This document shows positions 20,192 through 28,162 of a stretch of 64,000 nt of DNA, one piece after another. The notes under the pieces are model-generated. The model had not been told where the DNA came from and did not search any database. It saw only the letters and a program-made list of their open reading frames with translations. Positions within the stretch are counted from its first letter, which is position 1. Every line of letters begins with the position of its first letter. This DNA comes from Falsihalocynthiibacter arcticus. Lineage in GTDB: Bacteria; Pseudomonadota; Alphaproteobacteria; Rhodobacterales; Rhodobacteraceae. The DNA is taken from positions 3,935,501-3,999,500 of the forward strand of contig NZ_CP014327.1 in NCBI RefSeq assembly GCF_000812665.2, written 5' to 3'. Position numbers and translations under genes: made by a program.

Positions 20192-20512
20192 CCTGCCAAC
20201 AATCGCCGTCTCGGATCCTGATTGCTCAATTGTGGTATAATCTGGGAAGTTCCAAAGCGCTGAACGGGTGATATAGGTGACGTGCCGCTCCTCTGGAGAG
20301 CCCGCCAGAACCTTTGTGCGGTCCGTTTGCAGGATAAGATCATGCAGTTGCAAAAAATCGATCCCCTGAAGCGTGGTTCGATAACTCTTCTCAGACGGTT
20401 CCGCTATGTCATGAACCGAACGGTGCCACAGTGACGCAGGACTAGGCGCCAATCGGACATAGAGCGAAAAAAGGGCCAAGACCCCCGCCAATCCCATGAG
20501 TAGTTTAATCAT
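20108..20512 (-). CDS. DUF1499 family protein
   Basis: A 134-residue protein with one N-terminal membrane segment (MIKLLMGLAGVLALFSLYV) and a DUF1499 domain ([44 protein letters not shown]). Probably a periplasmic, membrane-anchored protein of unknown function. The C-terminal coding part overlaps the convergent 106-residue gene by 84 nt; both reading frames look genuine. Confidence 0.85.
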   Translation of the reverse strand: MIKLLMGLAGVLALFSLYVRLAPSPASLWHRSVHDIAEPSEKSYRTTLQGIDFLQLHDLILQTDRTKVLAGSPEERHVTYITRSALWNFPDYTTIEQSGSETAIVGRSRFGKKDLGVNQARIQGWVADLIQTGG

Positions 20513-20537
20513 TACGTATCAATTCTCTAAATGAAGG

Positions 20538-21701
20538 TCAGGTTAAAGGCTGGGAGTTTTCCACCAGACGGGCAAAGAAAGACGCGCCAATGGGTAGGAT
20601 TTCATCATTGAAAACATAGGCGGGGTGGTGAACTTGCGCGCCCATACCCTGCCCCAAATGAAGATAGGCCCCGGGGCGTTCTTCGAGCATATAGGCGAAG
20701 TCCTCGGCGGCCATGATCCGACTTGCCTCGGCGTCGACGTTGGCCTCTCCCACGATGCTCCGTGCCACTTCTGCGGCCTTTGCGGTTTGCGCGGCGTGAT
20801 TAATCGTGGCCGGATAACCTTTATGATAAACCAGCTTTGCATGCACCCCGTAAGCACTTGAATATCCGCTACAAAGTTCCTCAAGCCGTTTCATCACCAT
20901 GGCCTGTACATCCTTTGCAAAGGTGCGCACGGTTCCATTGATATAGGCCGTATCGGGGATAATATTGTCGGCGGTCCCCGCGTGAATTTGCGTGACAGAT
21001 ACCACCAAATCGTCGGTGGCTTTGTGATTGCGACTCACGATGCTTTGGATGCCTTGCGCAAGCGCGACAGCAGTCATAATCGGGTCGGCAGTTTCGTGTG
21101 GCATCGCGGCATGTCCGCCGGTCCCTTTGATGAAAATATCAAAGCTATCAACCGCTGCCATATTCGGCCCGACGCAGGTTTCAAACTTGCCGACAGGCAC
21201 TTCGGGCGCGTTGTGGATGGCATAGACTTCTTGGATGTCAAAGCGGTCCATGACCCCTTCTTGGCACATAACTTCGCCGCCGCCGCCGCCTTCTTCGGCA
21301 GGCTGGAACAACAATGCTACCCGCCCCGAAAAATTGCGGGTTTCCGCAAGGTATTTGGCCGCGCCCAGCAACATCGTCGTGTGTCCATCGTGGCCACAGG
21401 CGTGCATTTTTCCGTCATTCTTGGACGCGTATTCCACGCCGCTTTCTTCTTGCATCGGGAGAGCATCCATATCGGCGCGCAGGCCAATTGTGGGGCCAGG
21501 TTTCTGGCCATTGATGATTGCAACGATCCCCGTTTTAGCGATGCCTTCCTCAATCGAATCCACCCCAAATTCACGAAGTTTCTGAGCGACGAACGCAGCG
21601 GTCTCGTGGCATTCGAACCCAAGCTCTGGGTTCTCGTGCAATGCCCGACGCCAAGTGGTCATTTCCGCACTCAGATCCCCTATCCGATTGATAACTGCCA
21701 T
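20538..21701 (-). CDS. M20 family amidohydrolase (hippurate hydrolase-like)
   Basis: A 387-residue dimetal hydrolase of the M20D group (hippuricase, IAA-amino acid hydrolase type), likely cytosolic. Metal-binding motifs are GLRADMDALPMQE, ACGHDGHTTMLLGAAKYL and QPAEEGGGG; the lid domain has GTGGHAAMPH. The frame is open to 21782, but ATG 21701 is preceded by GGGAG and starts the conserved region. The natural substrate is not determined by sequence. Confidence 0.9.
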   Translation of the reverse strand: MAVINRIGDLSAEMTTWRRALHENPELGFECHETAAFVAQKLREFGVDSIEEGIAKTGIVAIINGQKPGPTIGLRADMDALPMQEESGVEYASKNDGKMHACGHDGHTTMLLGAAKYLAETRNFSGRVALLFQPAEEGGGGGEVMCQEGVMDRFDIQEVYAIHNAPEVPVGKFETCVGPNMAAVDSFDIFIKGTGGHAAMPHETADPIMTAVALAQGIQSIVSRNHKATDDLVVSVTQIHAGTADNIIPDTAYINGTVRTFAKDVQAMVMKRLEELCSGYSSAYGVHAKLVYHKGYPATINHAAQTAKAAEVARSIVGEANVDAEASRIMAAEDFAYMLEERPGAYLHLGQGMGAQVHHPAYVFNDEILPIGASFFARLVENSQPLT

Positions 21702-21770
21702 CTGCTCTGGACTCCCATGCCGTCGTTTGTCTAACTCGCCATAGTCTTTCTGAAACAAAAGGGCGCTGCA

Positions 21771-22598
21771 ATGGCACAACAACCTCTCCTGACGTCAAAT
21801 CGCGAAATTTCACGACTTTTGGCCATAATGGAGCGCCTAAGAGACCCCGAAACGGGCTGCCCTTGGGATATCGAACAGGATTACGCCAGTATCGCCCCCT
21901 ATACGATTGAAGAGGCCTATGAGGTTGCCGACGCGATTGAACGGGGTGACATTGCGGAACTTGAGGGCGAATTAGGCGATTTACTCCTTCAAGTCGTGTT
22001 TCAAGCGCAAATCGGGGCCGAGGCCGGAGATTTCACCTTCCAAAGCATCACCCAAAACATCAGCGACAAGATGATTGCCCGCCACCCGCATGTTTTTGGT
22101 GACGAAAGCCGCGACAAATCTGCAGCGCAACAAACAGTTGATTGGGAAAAAATCAAGGCTGCCGAGCGTTCCGACAAAGAACAAAAAGGTGCTCTGGAAG
22201 GGGTGGCTGTTGGGCTTCCTGCCCTGTTGCGGGCTGTGAAATTGCAAAAACGTGCGGCGCGGGTCGGCTTTGATTGGCCCGATATTTCGCAGGTTTTGGA
22301 TAAAGTCGTCGAAGAAACTCAAGAACTCGCCGAGGCACGCGCAGAACTTACCCAAACCGAAGTTGAGGAAGAATTCGGGGATTTGCTTTTCGTCATGGCC
22401 AATGTCGCCCGCCATATGAAAGTCGACCCAGAGGCCGCGCTCCGTGCAGCAAACGCCAAATTTACGCGGCGCTTTGAGGGGATCGAAGCCCTACTTGCGG
22501 AGCAGGGAAAAACTCCGGTCGAGTCCAATCTGGCTGAAATGGACGCGTTGTGGGATGCCGTGAAACGCCAAGAAAAGCGCGCAGTTACAACAGGGTAA
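21771..22598 (+). CDS. mazG: Nucleoside triphosphate pyrophosphohydrolase
   Basis: A 275-residue two-domain MazG, the usual full-length form. The first domain carries RLRDPETGCPWDIEQDY and the EEAYE..ELEGELGDLL metal-binding pattern. The second repeats it (VVEETQELAEA..EEEFGDLLFVMANV). It hydrolyses NTPs to NMP and pyrophosphate and may limit ppGpp or damaged nucleotides. Divergent from the M20 gene. Confidence 0.95.
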   Translation: MAQQPLLTSNREISRLLAIMERLRDPETGCPWDIEQDYASIAPYTIEEAYEVADAIERGDIAELEGELGDLLLQVVFQAQIGAEAGDFTFQSITQNISDKMIARHPHVFGDESRDKSAAQQTVDWEKIKAAERSDKEQKGALEGVAVGLPALLRAVKLQKRAARVGFDWPDISQVLDKVVEETQELAEARAELTQTEVEEEFGDLLFVMANVARHMKVDPEAALRAANAKFTRRFEGIEALLAEQGKTPVESNLAEMDALWDAVKRQEKRAVTTG

Positions 22599-22652
22599 TC
22601 TACCCGCGACAATTATTCTGATTATTTTAGTGGGGTATTATCCACTCCACTC

Positions 22653-22681
22653 TTGACCTGAGTGTTTTAGTCAGATTAAAA
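22653..22681 (+). promoter_or_regulatory. Candidate housekeeping promoter of the iron-binding protein gene
   Basis: TTGACC (22653-22658) and TTAAAA (22676-22681) are separated by 17 bp and lie about 40 nt before the start codon. The surrounding A/T-rich region (22615-22690) is the only upstream signal seen. No clear iron-regulator box was identified. Confidence 0.4.
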
Positions 22682-22719
22682 GCCCTCATACAATTCGCAC
22701 TTTTTTACTCGGAGATACC

Positions 22720-23718
22720 ATGCGCCTGATCACAACGCTTGCCACTTTGGCCCTCGCGTCCCCCGTACTTGCCGACGAAGTGAATGTTTATTCCTATCGT
22801 CAACCAGAACTGATCGCCCCCCTTACAGAAGCTTTTACCGCGGAAACAGGCATCGACGTGAACGTCGCTTTCCTTGAAAAAGGCATGGTAGAAAAACTGA
22901 CCGCCGAAGGCAATCGCACCCCCGCTGATGTCATTTTGACGGTCGATATTGCGCGTTTGAATTCGGTCATCGAAGCGGGCCTCACCCAACCTGTCGAGAG
23001 CGAAATCCTCACCGCCAATATTCCCGCTAACCTACGCGGTGAAAACAATGAATGGTTTGGCCTCACCACCCGTGCACGCGTTATTTATGCCTCCAAAGAT
23101 CGGGTCGCAGACGGCGAAGTCACAACCTATGAGGACCTCGCAGACCCAAAATGGAAAGGGCGTATCTGTACCCGCTCCGGCACGCACGCCTATAACACAG
23201 CGCTGATCGCGGCCATGCTTTCGCACCACGACGAGGCCTACGTCACCACATGGCTTGAAGGAGTGAAAGCCAACCTCGCGCGCAAACCACAAGGCAACGA
23301 CCGCGCACAGATCAAGGCGATTTGGGCCGCAGAATGCGACATCGCGATCGGCAACACTTATTACATGGGTCAAATGTTGGCCGATGAGGAACAAAAGGCA
23401 TGGGCCGACTCAGTTGATATCGTTTTCCCAACGTTTGAAGGCTCTGGCACACACGTCAACATCTCTGGTGTCGCGATGACGAAATATGCACCAAACAGGG
23501 ACAATGCCGTGAAATTCATGGAATTCTTGGCGTCCTCCAAAGCTCAAGAAATCTACGCTGCGAAGAACTTTGAATATCCAATCGCACCAGGAACAAGCGT
23601 CGATCCTGTTGTTGCAAGCTGGGGTGAATTCACCGCAGACGAGACCAACTTGATGGAAATCGCACAGTTGCGCGCACAGGCCATTCGCCTCGCGGAAACA
23701 GTAGATTTTGACGGTTAA
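22720..23718 (+). CDS. Fe(3+) ABC transporter periplasmic binding protein (FbpA/FutA type)
   Basis: A 332-residue periplasmic binding protein with signal peptide MRLITTLATLALASPVLA. It resembles ferric-iron binding proteins: VNVYSYRQPELIAPL, PADVILTVDIARL, and the adjacent tyrosines in GNTYYMGQML that coordinate Fe(III). The permease and ATPase partners are not adjacent, so it would pair with components elsewhere. Followed by a strong terminator, hence monocistronic. Confidence 0.9.
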   Translation: MRLITTLATLALASPVLADEVNVYSYRQPELIAPLTEAFTAETGIDVNVAFLEKGMVEKLTAEGNRTPADVILTVDIARLNSVIEAGLTQPVESEILTANIPANLRGENNEWFGLTTRARVIYASKDRVADGEVTTYEDLADPKWKGRICTRSGTHAYNTALIAAMLSHHDEAYVTTWLEGVKANLARKPQGNDRAQIKAIWAAECDIAIGNTYYMGQMLADEEQKAWADSVDIVFPTFEGSGTHVNISGVAMTKYAPNRDNAVKFMEFLASSKAQEIYAAKNFEYPIAPGTSVDPVVASWGEFTADETNLMEIAQLRAQAIRLAETVDFDG

Positions 23719-23737
23719 TATTCGGTCTGACCAAACG

Positions 23738-23772
23738 AAAACACCCCTGCCAATTGTGCGGGGGTGTTTGCA
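23738..23772 (+). terminator. Terminator after the iron-binding protein gene
   Basis: The stem AAACACCCCTGC / GCGGGGGTGTTT has one wobble pair, a short loop and flanking A/T. It lies about 20 nt past the stop codon. Confidence 0.75.
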
Positions 23773-23847
23773 TTTATAGCCAAGTCTTTACTTGCAAATC
23801 CGTGTTTGTCTGCGCAATCTTCGACTTCACGATAGGAAGCCAAGTTA

Positions 23848-24801
23848 ATGAATGCACATAAAACGCCCCGCAAAATCATCATCGATACCGACCCAGGCCA
23901 AGACGACGCCGTCGCCATCCTTTTGGCGCTCGGAAGCCCTGAAGACATAACCGTTTTGGGGATTACTGCTGTCGCTGGCAACGTGCCCTTGGCCCTCACG
24001 GAAAAGAACGCGCGCATCGTTTGTGAATTGGCGGGAAAGCCCGACACAAAGGTTTTTGCGGGCTGCGACGCGCCAATGAAGCGCGCCCTTGTTACCGCGG
24101 AACATGTGCATGGCAAAACTGGCCTCGACGGCCCTGTGATGCCCGAACCGACGATGGCGCTGACTGCGGGCCACGCCGTGGACTTCATCATCGAAACCCT
24201 GCGCGCTGAACCCGCAGGCACGGTCACGCTTTGCCCTCTTGGCCCTCTCACCAACATCGGCGTAGCGTTTGAAAAAGCGCCCGACATCATTGCGCGTGTC
24301 CAAGAGATCGTCTTGATGGGCGGTGCGTACTTTGAAGTAGGAAACATCACTCCCGCCGCAGAATTCAACATCTACGTCGACCCAGAAGCCGCTGATATTG
24401 TTTTTAAATCTGGCATAAAAATCACTGTCATGCCCCTCGACGTTACCCACAAAGCTTTGACCACCGCCGCGCGGGTGGATGCCTTTCGCGCGCTGGGGAC
24501 GGCTCTGGGGAAAATGGTTGCTGAATGGACGGACTTTTTTGAGCGTTTTGACAAAGAAAAATATGGCTCCCTTGGTGCGCCACTCCACGATCCCTGCGTC
24601 ATCGCTTATTTGATTAAGCCCGAGTTATTTCAGGGCCGCTTCGTCAATGTCGAGATCGAAACCATCTCCGAATTGACGCTTGGAATGACGGTCGCCGATT
24701 GGTGGGGGGTGACGGACCGCGCGCCGAATGCTACCTTCATGAGCGAGATTGACGCCGATGGGTTTTTCGCTCTTTTAACGGAACGCATCGGGCGGCTTTA
24801 G
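23848..24801 (+). CDS. Inosine/uridine-preferring nucleoside hydrolase
   Basis: A 317-residue nucleoside N-ribohydrolase cleaving nucleosides to base and ribose. It has the calcium-binding N-terminal IIIDTDPGQDDAVAILLAL, the NITPAAEFNIYVDPEAA region and a late His in LHDPCVIAYL. These motifs place it in the IUNH superfamily; purine versus pyrimidine preference cannot be read. selO starts 27 nt downstream. Confidence 0.93.
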   Translation: MNAHKTPRKIIIDTDPGQDDAVAILLALGSPEDITVLGITAVAGNVPLALTEKNARIVCELAGKPDTKVFAGCDAPMKRALVTAEHVHGKTGLDGPVMPEPTMALTAGHAVDFIIETLRAEPAGTVTLCPLGPLTNIGVAFEKAPDIIARVQEIVLMGGAYFEVGNITPAAEFNIYVDPEAADIVFKSGIKITVMPLDVTHKALTTAARVDAFRALGTALGKMVAEWTDFFERFDKEKYGSLGAPLHDPCVIAYLIKPELFQGRFVNVEIETISELTLGMTVADWWGVTDRAPNATFMSEIDADGFFALLTERIGRL

Positions 24802-24828
24802 ACTGAAACCACATTAAGAGGCGCGCGT

Positions 24829-26247
24829 ATGACACTGTTTAAATTTGATAACTCATTTGCGCGCCTCCCTAAAACGATGTTCGCGGAAACAGCCCCAACT
24901 CCGGTTGGCGCGCCGGAACTGCTGGCGCTCAATCAGGAACTCGCGCTGGAACTTGGGCTTTCCGAAGATCTGTTCCACAGCGACAACCTGCTCAACATGT
25001 TGTCTGGCAATGCCATTTCCGAAGGCTCGCAGCCCATCGCACAGGCCTATGCCGGACACCAATTCGGCAACTTCGTCCCACGCCTTGGCGATGGGCGCGC
25101 GCATCTGTTGGGCGAAGTCCTCACCCCCTCCGGCGCACGGTTTGATATCGCGCTCAAAGGCTCTGGCCCCACCCCCTATTCGCGCAACGGCGACGGTCGC
25201 GCGTGGCTTGGCCCCGTCTTGCGGGAATTCCTCGTGAGCGAGGCAATGCATGCCTACGGCGTCCCCACAACACGCGCCTTGGCCATTGTCGCGACGGGGG
25301 AGCGCGTCCAACGCGAAACAGCCCTCCCCGGCGCTATCCTCACGCGTGTGGCCAGTAGCCATTTACGCGTCGGCACCTTTCAGTATTTCGCCTATCGCAA
25401 CGATACCGAAGCGCTCGCGCTCCTGACGGACATGGCCATCGCGCGCCACTATCCCGAAGTTGATGGCCCGCTTGGCCTCTTGCAAGCCGCCGTCAACGCG
25501 CAAGCTGATCTTGTGGCGCAATGGATGGGTTTGGGCTTTATTCATGGCGTGATGAACACCGATAATTGCCACGTGGGTGGAATCACCATCGACTATGGCC
25601 CCTGTGCCTTCATGGACGGATTTGATCCCGCGCGCGTGTTTTCGTCCATCGACCAGCAGGGGCGCTATGCTTATCAAAGCCAGCCCGATATTGCCGCATG
25701 GAATCTCGCACAATTCGCAAGCAGCTTGATTGCAATTATGGGCCCACAAGACGAGGCCATTGCCCAAGCGACCCAAGCCGTAAACAGCTTCGTGCCTCGC
25801 TTTCATCGCGCATGGCTCTCGGTGTTTGGCAAGAAGATCGGCCTCGAGTCAGCGACTCAATCCGACCGCACGCTCATCGTCGAATTGCTTGAAATCATGG
25901 CCGGCGAGGAAGTTGATTTCACACAGCTCTTTTGGTCGCTGTCACATGGCCGCACATCAGAATTATTCAGCAGCCCATCAGATTTTGAGAACTGGGAAGC
26001 CCGTTGGAAATTGCGCCTTAAAACAGAGGCGAATCCGGATTCGGTGATGGCCCGCGCAAACCCAGCGGTTATTCCCCGCAATCACCGCGTTGAACAAGCT
26101 ATCAAAGCCGCCGTCAAAGGCGATCTCGCGCCCTTCGCAAGCCTCCACGAGGCCCTCAGCACCCCCTACGAGGCCCCAGACGACACAGCCCTCATGGATA
26201 CGCCAAAAGCGGACGAGCGCGTCTACGCGACGTTCTGTGGAACCTGA
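24829..26247 (+). CDS. selO: Protein adenylyltransferase SelO (YdiU)
   Basis: A 472-residue pseudokinase-fold enzyme that transfers AMP to protein hydroxyl side chains. Conserved blocks: AYAGHQFGNFVPRLGDGRAHLLGE, KGSGPTPYSRNGDGRAWLGPVLREF, and the metal/ATP site MNTDNCHVGGITIDYGPCAF. The bacterial length is as expected. The C terminus (VYATFCGT) lacks selenocysteine. Confidence 0.95.
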   Translation: MTLFKFDNSFARLPKTMFAETAPTPVGAPELLALNQELALELGLSEDLFHSDNLLNMLSGNAISEGSQPIAQAYAGHQFGNFVPRLGDGRAHLLGEVLTPSGARFDIALKGSGPTPYSRNGDGRAWLGPVLREFLVSEAMHAYGVPTTRALAIVATGERVQRETALPGAILTRVASSHLRVGTFQYFAYRNDTEALALLTDMAIARHYPEVDGPLGLLQAAVNAQADLVAQWMGLGFIHGVMNTDNCHVGGITIDYGPCAFMDGFDPARVFSSIDQQGRYAYQSQPDIAAWNLAQFASSLIAIMGPQDEAIAQATQAVNSFVPRFHRAWLSVFGKKIGLESATQSDRTLIVELLEIMAGEEVDFTQLFWSLSHGRTSELFSSPSDFENWEARWKLRLKTEANPDSVMARANPAVIPRNHRVEQAIKAAVKGDLAPFASLHEALSTPYEAPDDTALMDTPKADERVYATFCGT

Positions 26248-26303
26248 CAACGCAAAACCAATCGGTGTTGGTTTGAGTTGATATTATTATGAAAAAGGAA
26301 AAG

Positions 26304-26380
26304 TGGCGCGGTTGACGGGGCTCGAACCCGCGACCCCCGGCGTGACAGGCCGGTACTCTAACCAGCTGAGCTACAACCGC
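26304..26380 (-). tRNA. tRNA-Asp (GTC)
   Basis: A 77-nt cloverleaf: acceptor GCGGTTG / CAACCGC, discriminator G and encoded CCA. The anticodon stem CCGGC/GCCGG encloses loop CTGTCAC (anticodon GTC). The T loop is TTCGAGC. Confidence 0.97.
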
Positions 26381-26411
26381 GCATCGCAATAGGCGTCTTC
26401 CAAAAGTGCAG

Positions 26412-26488
26412 TGGCGCGGTTGACGGGGCTCGAACCCGCGACCCCCGGCGTGACAGGCCGGTACTCTAACCAGCTGAGCTACAACCGC
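26412..26488 (-). tRNA. tRNA-Asp (GTC), second copy
   Basis: Identical over all 77 nt to the tRNA-Asp 31 nt downstream, with encoded CCA. A tandem duplicate. Confidence 0.97.
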
Positions 26489-26731
26489 GTTCTGCACTCT
26501 TGAGTAACTACCCAAGCGTGAGGCTGCTTTTAGGGTGCGCGGTTGCTGGCGTCAAGCCGCGTTCGACCGAAAAGCGCAAGGAAAGTGAACAAATATTTTC
26601 AGGCATATTTTTTCAGTAAACCGAGGCTCCAATTGCCCCTTAACAGCAGGGAAACCCGTTGAAATAACTCGACGTCAAACAGGCATCAACAAATGATGCA
26701 TTTTGAAATTTATACGGTACCTGGGGATATA

Positions 26732-26807
<76 letters not shown>

Positions 26808-26860
26808 GGTAAGCGCTAATTAGCCTAGGCACATGGGGGGATGCAAGAGCAAAAATGCGA

Positions 26861-27511
26861 TTATTTTGCTTCTTGCAAAATTACTTCCACGCCATCGCGA
26901 ACTTCAAAGATACATCCTTGTGTCAGTGGCAACTTGCACATCGCCTGATGTTCCAACCCACAAAGGATTCCTCGCAACATTACTGAGCAAATTCCGTGCG
27001 TTATGAGAACAGTTGTCGTGGTAAGTTCGTTGAGAAACGTAGTGCACCTTTTGCGAAGTTTATCAACGCCCTCCCCGTTTATCGCCCCCGTATAATACTC
27101 GAAATCACAGGATGCTTGGCAAGAACTTGGCCAAAGCCGCTTGATTTCGCTGCGTTCCAAACCCTCCCAGAGCCCCGCCGAAATTTCGGCAATACGTGGA
27201 TCGAATCTTGGAGGGGAAACAAGCTTATGACCGCGCAGGGCAATCTCGGCCGTCTGACGGGTTCGTCCGAGGGGACTCACCACAACTTGCGCCGTTTCTC
27301 TCGCGAACACCTCCGCCAGAAGGCGTTGCTGCACGACCGCTTGCTCCTTGCCACGCGCAGTCAGGGGAGAATCCAGCGATCCCTGCAACCGATGCCCAAG
27401 ATTCCATTCGGTCTGGCCGTGCCGCAATATGAATATAGGGGGAATTTCGACATTGGGGCCTCGTACTTTGCGTTTTTTCAAACGGCTAACGCCCTTGCAA
27501 AGGGAGGGCAA
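26861..27511 (-). CDS. Histidine phosphatase family protein
   Basis: A protein of up to 216 residues with the phosphoglycerate-mutase-like catalytic motif FILRHGQTEWNLGHRLQG. It also has the SPLGRTRQTAEIA block, the acidic EISAGLWEG and the second catalytic His in LITHGICSVMLRG. Substrate unknown. The start is uncertain: the first 22 residues before VEIPPIFIL are basic and unconserved, but no clear alternative ATG with a ribosome site was found. Confidence 0.85.
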   Translation of the reverse strand: MPSLCKGVSRLKKRKVRGPNVEIPPIFILRHGQTEWNLGHRLQGSLDSPLTARGKEQAVVQQRLLAEVFARETAQVVVSPLGRTRQTAEIALRGHKLVSPPRFDPRIAEISAGLWEGLERSEIKRLWPSSCQASCDFEYYTGAINGEGVDKLRKRCTTFLNELTTTTVLITHGICSVMLRGILCGLEHQAMCKLPLTQGCIFEVRDGVEVILQEAK

Positions 27512-27624
27512 CCCAACGCGTTCTTTTTGGTTTGAAAAAGCACAACGATCCTGGGCGCCTCACGAGCCAAACGCCTGCGGACTTTGTGACCTCAATTATG
27601 GCCACGTTTCGTAAAACCAAACAA

Positions 27625-27990
27625 TCAAAGCGATTTGGAGCGCCGAATGCGGCAGACGGTCACTGTTGCATTGGGCATGTCCTTTGTTTTCTTAATGACA
27701 AGCTTGCCCATGGGCTGAAGGTTGAGCGTTTCGCCCTTGCCAATCGCCTCTCCTAGAACGGAAAGCAGGGTTTCGACCAATGGCTTAACGTCTTTTCGCT
27801 TCATGCCGTTCTTGGCAATGATGCGATCGATCAAATCGTTCTTTTTCATCTCGGGAGCGCGCTCAGTAACGTTCTCCGAAGGAGTAACACCCTCGACCGT
27901 GCGAGGAGCAGTTTCCGCTGTTGGGACAGATTTTGGCTCAACCGTGGTGGCTTTTTCGCTCAATGTTGTTTTCTTGCTAGATGTGGTCAT
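27625..27990 (-). CDS. HU family DNA-binding protein with N-terminal tail
   Basis: A 121-residue protein. Residues 1-45 are a Thr/Lys/Ser/Glu-rich disordered tail; the rest is an HU-like fold (MKKNDLIDRIIAKNGMKRKDVKPLVETLLSVLGEAI, LNLQPMGKLVIKK, NATVTVCRIRRSK). Tailed HU-like proteins are common in Rhodobacteraceae and probably act in nucleoid organisation. I chose ATG 27990 over the upstream TTG at 28002. Confidence 0.88.
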   Translation of the reverse strand: MTTSSKKTTLSEKATTVEPKSVPTAETAPRTVEGVTPSENVTERAPEMKKNDLIDRIIAKNGMKRKDVKPLVETLLSVLGEAIGKGETLNLQPMGKLVIKKTKDMPNATVTVCRIRRSKSL

Positions 27991-28162
27991 GAGGCTGTCC
28001 AATTGTTTCGATTATGGGAACAGAGTATCTGATCCCTCCTTAACAATCCACTCATTCAAAAGAAACCGCATAGTATTCAAAGAGATATTTCAAAAACGCA
28101 ACACAGCGCATGCGAAAAGGGCGCCGATTTCTCGACGCCCTAAAACTTCTTAGGTGTTAGTC

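Noticed and set aside
20982-21734. 250-codon open frame opposite the M20 hydrolase
   Set aside because: Shadow of a well-supported coding sequence; composition reflects the opposite frame.
22615-22650. A/T-rich repeat upstream of the iron-binding protein as an Irr or RirA box
   Set aside because: The match to either consensus is weak and not symmetric enough to claim.
26192-26515. Open frame of 107 codons with a repeated peptide VAQLVRVPACHAGGRGFEPRQPRH
   Set aside because: It is the antisense-free translation of the two tRNA-Asp genes, a well-known spurious ORF.
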